Below, in pieces: positions 63,367 to 64,000 of a stretch of DNA of 64,000 nucleotides. This DNA is from CAVURS01 sp963834425. Lineage in GTDB: Bacteria > Actinomycetota > Actinomycetes > Actinomycetales > CAVURS01. Position 1 is the first letter of the stretch. Every line of letters begins with the position of its first letter. A program made the position numbers and the translations under genes. The stretch covers positions 62,001 through 126,000 of the forward strand of contig CAWIBR010000013.1 of the NCBI GenBank assembly GCA_963834425.1. The letters are read 5' to 3'. The notes beneath the pieces were generated by a model that was given only the letters and a program-made list of their open reading frames with translations, had not been told where the DNA came from and made no database searches.

Positions 63367-64000
63367 GGATGCCGAGCGGACTGCCGTTCCGCGAGCGCGA
63401 CCCGCGGCCGATCGGAGCCGTGGGGCTGGTCGTGCTGGCCCTGTTGGTGGTGCTGGCGTTCAACGTCCAGAAGCTGCCGTTCATCGGCGGCGGCGACAGC
63501 TATCACGCCGCGTTCGCCGAGGCGGGCGGCCTGCGGGTCGGCGATCCGGTGCGGATCGCCGGCGTCACCGTCGGCAAGGTCACCGGGGTCGACCTCGAGA
63601 ACGCCCACGTGATGGTGACCTTCACCGTCCGCGGCGGCCCGCGGATCGGCCGGGAAACGGCGGCTGCGGTCAAGCTGCAGACCCTGCTCGGCAAGAAGTA
63701 CCTCCAGCTCGCGCCGGCCGGCTCCGGTCACCTGTCCTCGGACCAGGAGATCCCACTGTCGCGGACCACGTCGTCGTACGACGTCGTCGACGCCTTCTCC
63801 GATCTCACGACGACGACGGAGCAGATCGACACCGGCCAGCTGGCCAAGTCGCTGGAGACGTTGTCGACCGAGTTCAAGGACAGCCCGGCGGACGTCAAGG
63901 CGTCGCTCGACGGGCTGTCGCGGCTGTCCCGCACGGTGTCGTCGCGCGACGACCAGCTGCGCCAGCTGCTGGCCCGGGCCCACGCGGTGACCGGCACGGT
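63363..64000 (+). CDS. mceC: Mce-family protein C, cut by right edge
   Basis: Open through the end of the window (212 codons). MRMPSGLPFRERDPRPIGAV, helix GLVVLALLVVLAFNVQKLPF, then the MCE domain AAFAEAGGLRVGDPVRIAGV, TVGKVTGVDLENAHVMVTFT, AAVKLQTLLGKKYLQLAPAG, and the start of the helical needle (TTTTEQIDTGQLAKSLETLS). The ERDPRPIGAVG start is characteristic of MceC. ATG overlaps mceB. mceD-F are expected to the right. Confidence 0.94.
   Translation, partial: MRMPSGLPFRERDPRPIGAVGLVVLALLVVLAFNVQKLPFIGGGDSYHAAFAEAGGLRVGDPVRIAGVTVGKVTGVDLENAHVMVTFTVRGGPRIGRETAAAVKLQTLLGKKYLQLAPAGSGHLSSDQEIPLSRTTSSYDVVDAFSDLTTTTEQIDTGQLAKSLETLSTEFKDSPADVKASLDGLSRLSRTVSSRDDQLRQLLARAHAVTGT

Noticed and set aside
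1..64000. CRISPR arrays, insertion sequences, prophage genes or rRNA operons
   Set aside because: I looked for spaced repeats, transposase or integrase motifs, phage structural proteins and rRNA signatures and found none I could support; the DUF222-HNH gene is the only possible mobile-type element.

Overview
The window is high-GC DNA with GTG, TTG and ATG starts, frequent 1-4 bp gene overlaps (ATGA, GTGA, TTGA, TGATG) and families typical of Actinomycetota: CGNR regulators, DUF222/HNH, DUF3097, ECF42 plus YCII, HadA/HadB, LppX/LprAFG lipoproteins, and Mkl/YrbE/Mce. The order tRNA-Thr, tRNA-Met, rpmG, hadA, hadB ... murB ... aspC, tRNA-Trp, secE, nusG, rplK, rplA ... rplJ, rplL is a conserved actinobacterial chromosomal backbone, so this is core chromosome with accessory genes inserted. 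Genus cannot be fixed from the sequence. About half of the genes are split by one or more single-base frameshifts, even essential ones (rplJ, murB, aspC). In those I corrected by hand most were one extra base and a few were one missing base. This looks like uncorrected read or assembly error, so broken genes are annotated at their restored extents and not as pseudogenes.

Layout. 1-6.1 kb: sugar-acid type catabolic cluster (molybdenum-hydroxylase FAD and FeS subunits, LysR, SDR, zinc alcohol dehydrogenase, IlvD/Edd dehydratase). 6.1-10.5 kb: membrane GGDEF-EAL protein and an ECF sigma factor fused to a membrane anchor and an outside domain. 10.7-18.5 kb: large AAA/TPR-like ATPase, alpha/beta hydrolase, Cys-cluster pentapeptide protein, membrane protein, GH13 enzyme, SDR, DUF1272. 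18.5-33.7 kb: regulator-rich accessory region with two transporter/CGNR divergent pairs, YCII-ECF42, DUF222-HNH, several NTF2-fold proteins, two MarR units and a TetR-cupin pair. 33.7-38.4 kb: alkaline phosphatase, epimerase, coiled-coil protein, methyltransferase, YbjQ.

38.4-64 kb is the backbone. The tRNA-Thr/tRNA-Met/rpmG/hadAB block is followed by transporters and small enzymes (39.9-44.5 kb), then murB, adenosine deaminase, an ABC-2 exporter, a DUF6318 lipoprotein with a secreted partner, aspC, tRNA-Trp, secE-nusG-rplK-rplA, three tandem LppX/LprAFG-type lipoproteins, rplJ-rplL with a good promoter and a long leader, and directly after a double terminator an MCE lipid-transport operon (mkl, yrbEA, yrbEB, mceA, mceB, mceC) that runs off the right edge.

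The features most worth following up are the sigma-membrane-outside fusion, the two CGNR/transporter pairs that share promoter elements, and the lipid-handling genes (three lipid-carrier lipoproteins plus an MCE importer) placed around the L10/L12 ribosomal operon. No rRNA genes, CRISPR arrays, prophage or insertion sequences were seen.
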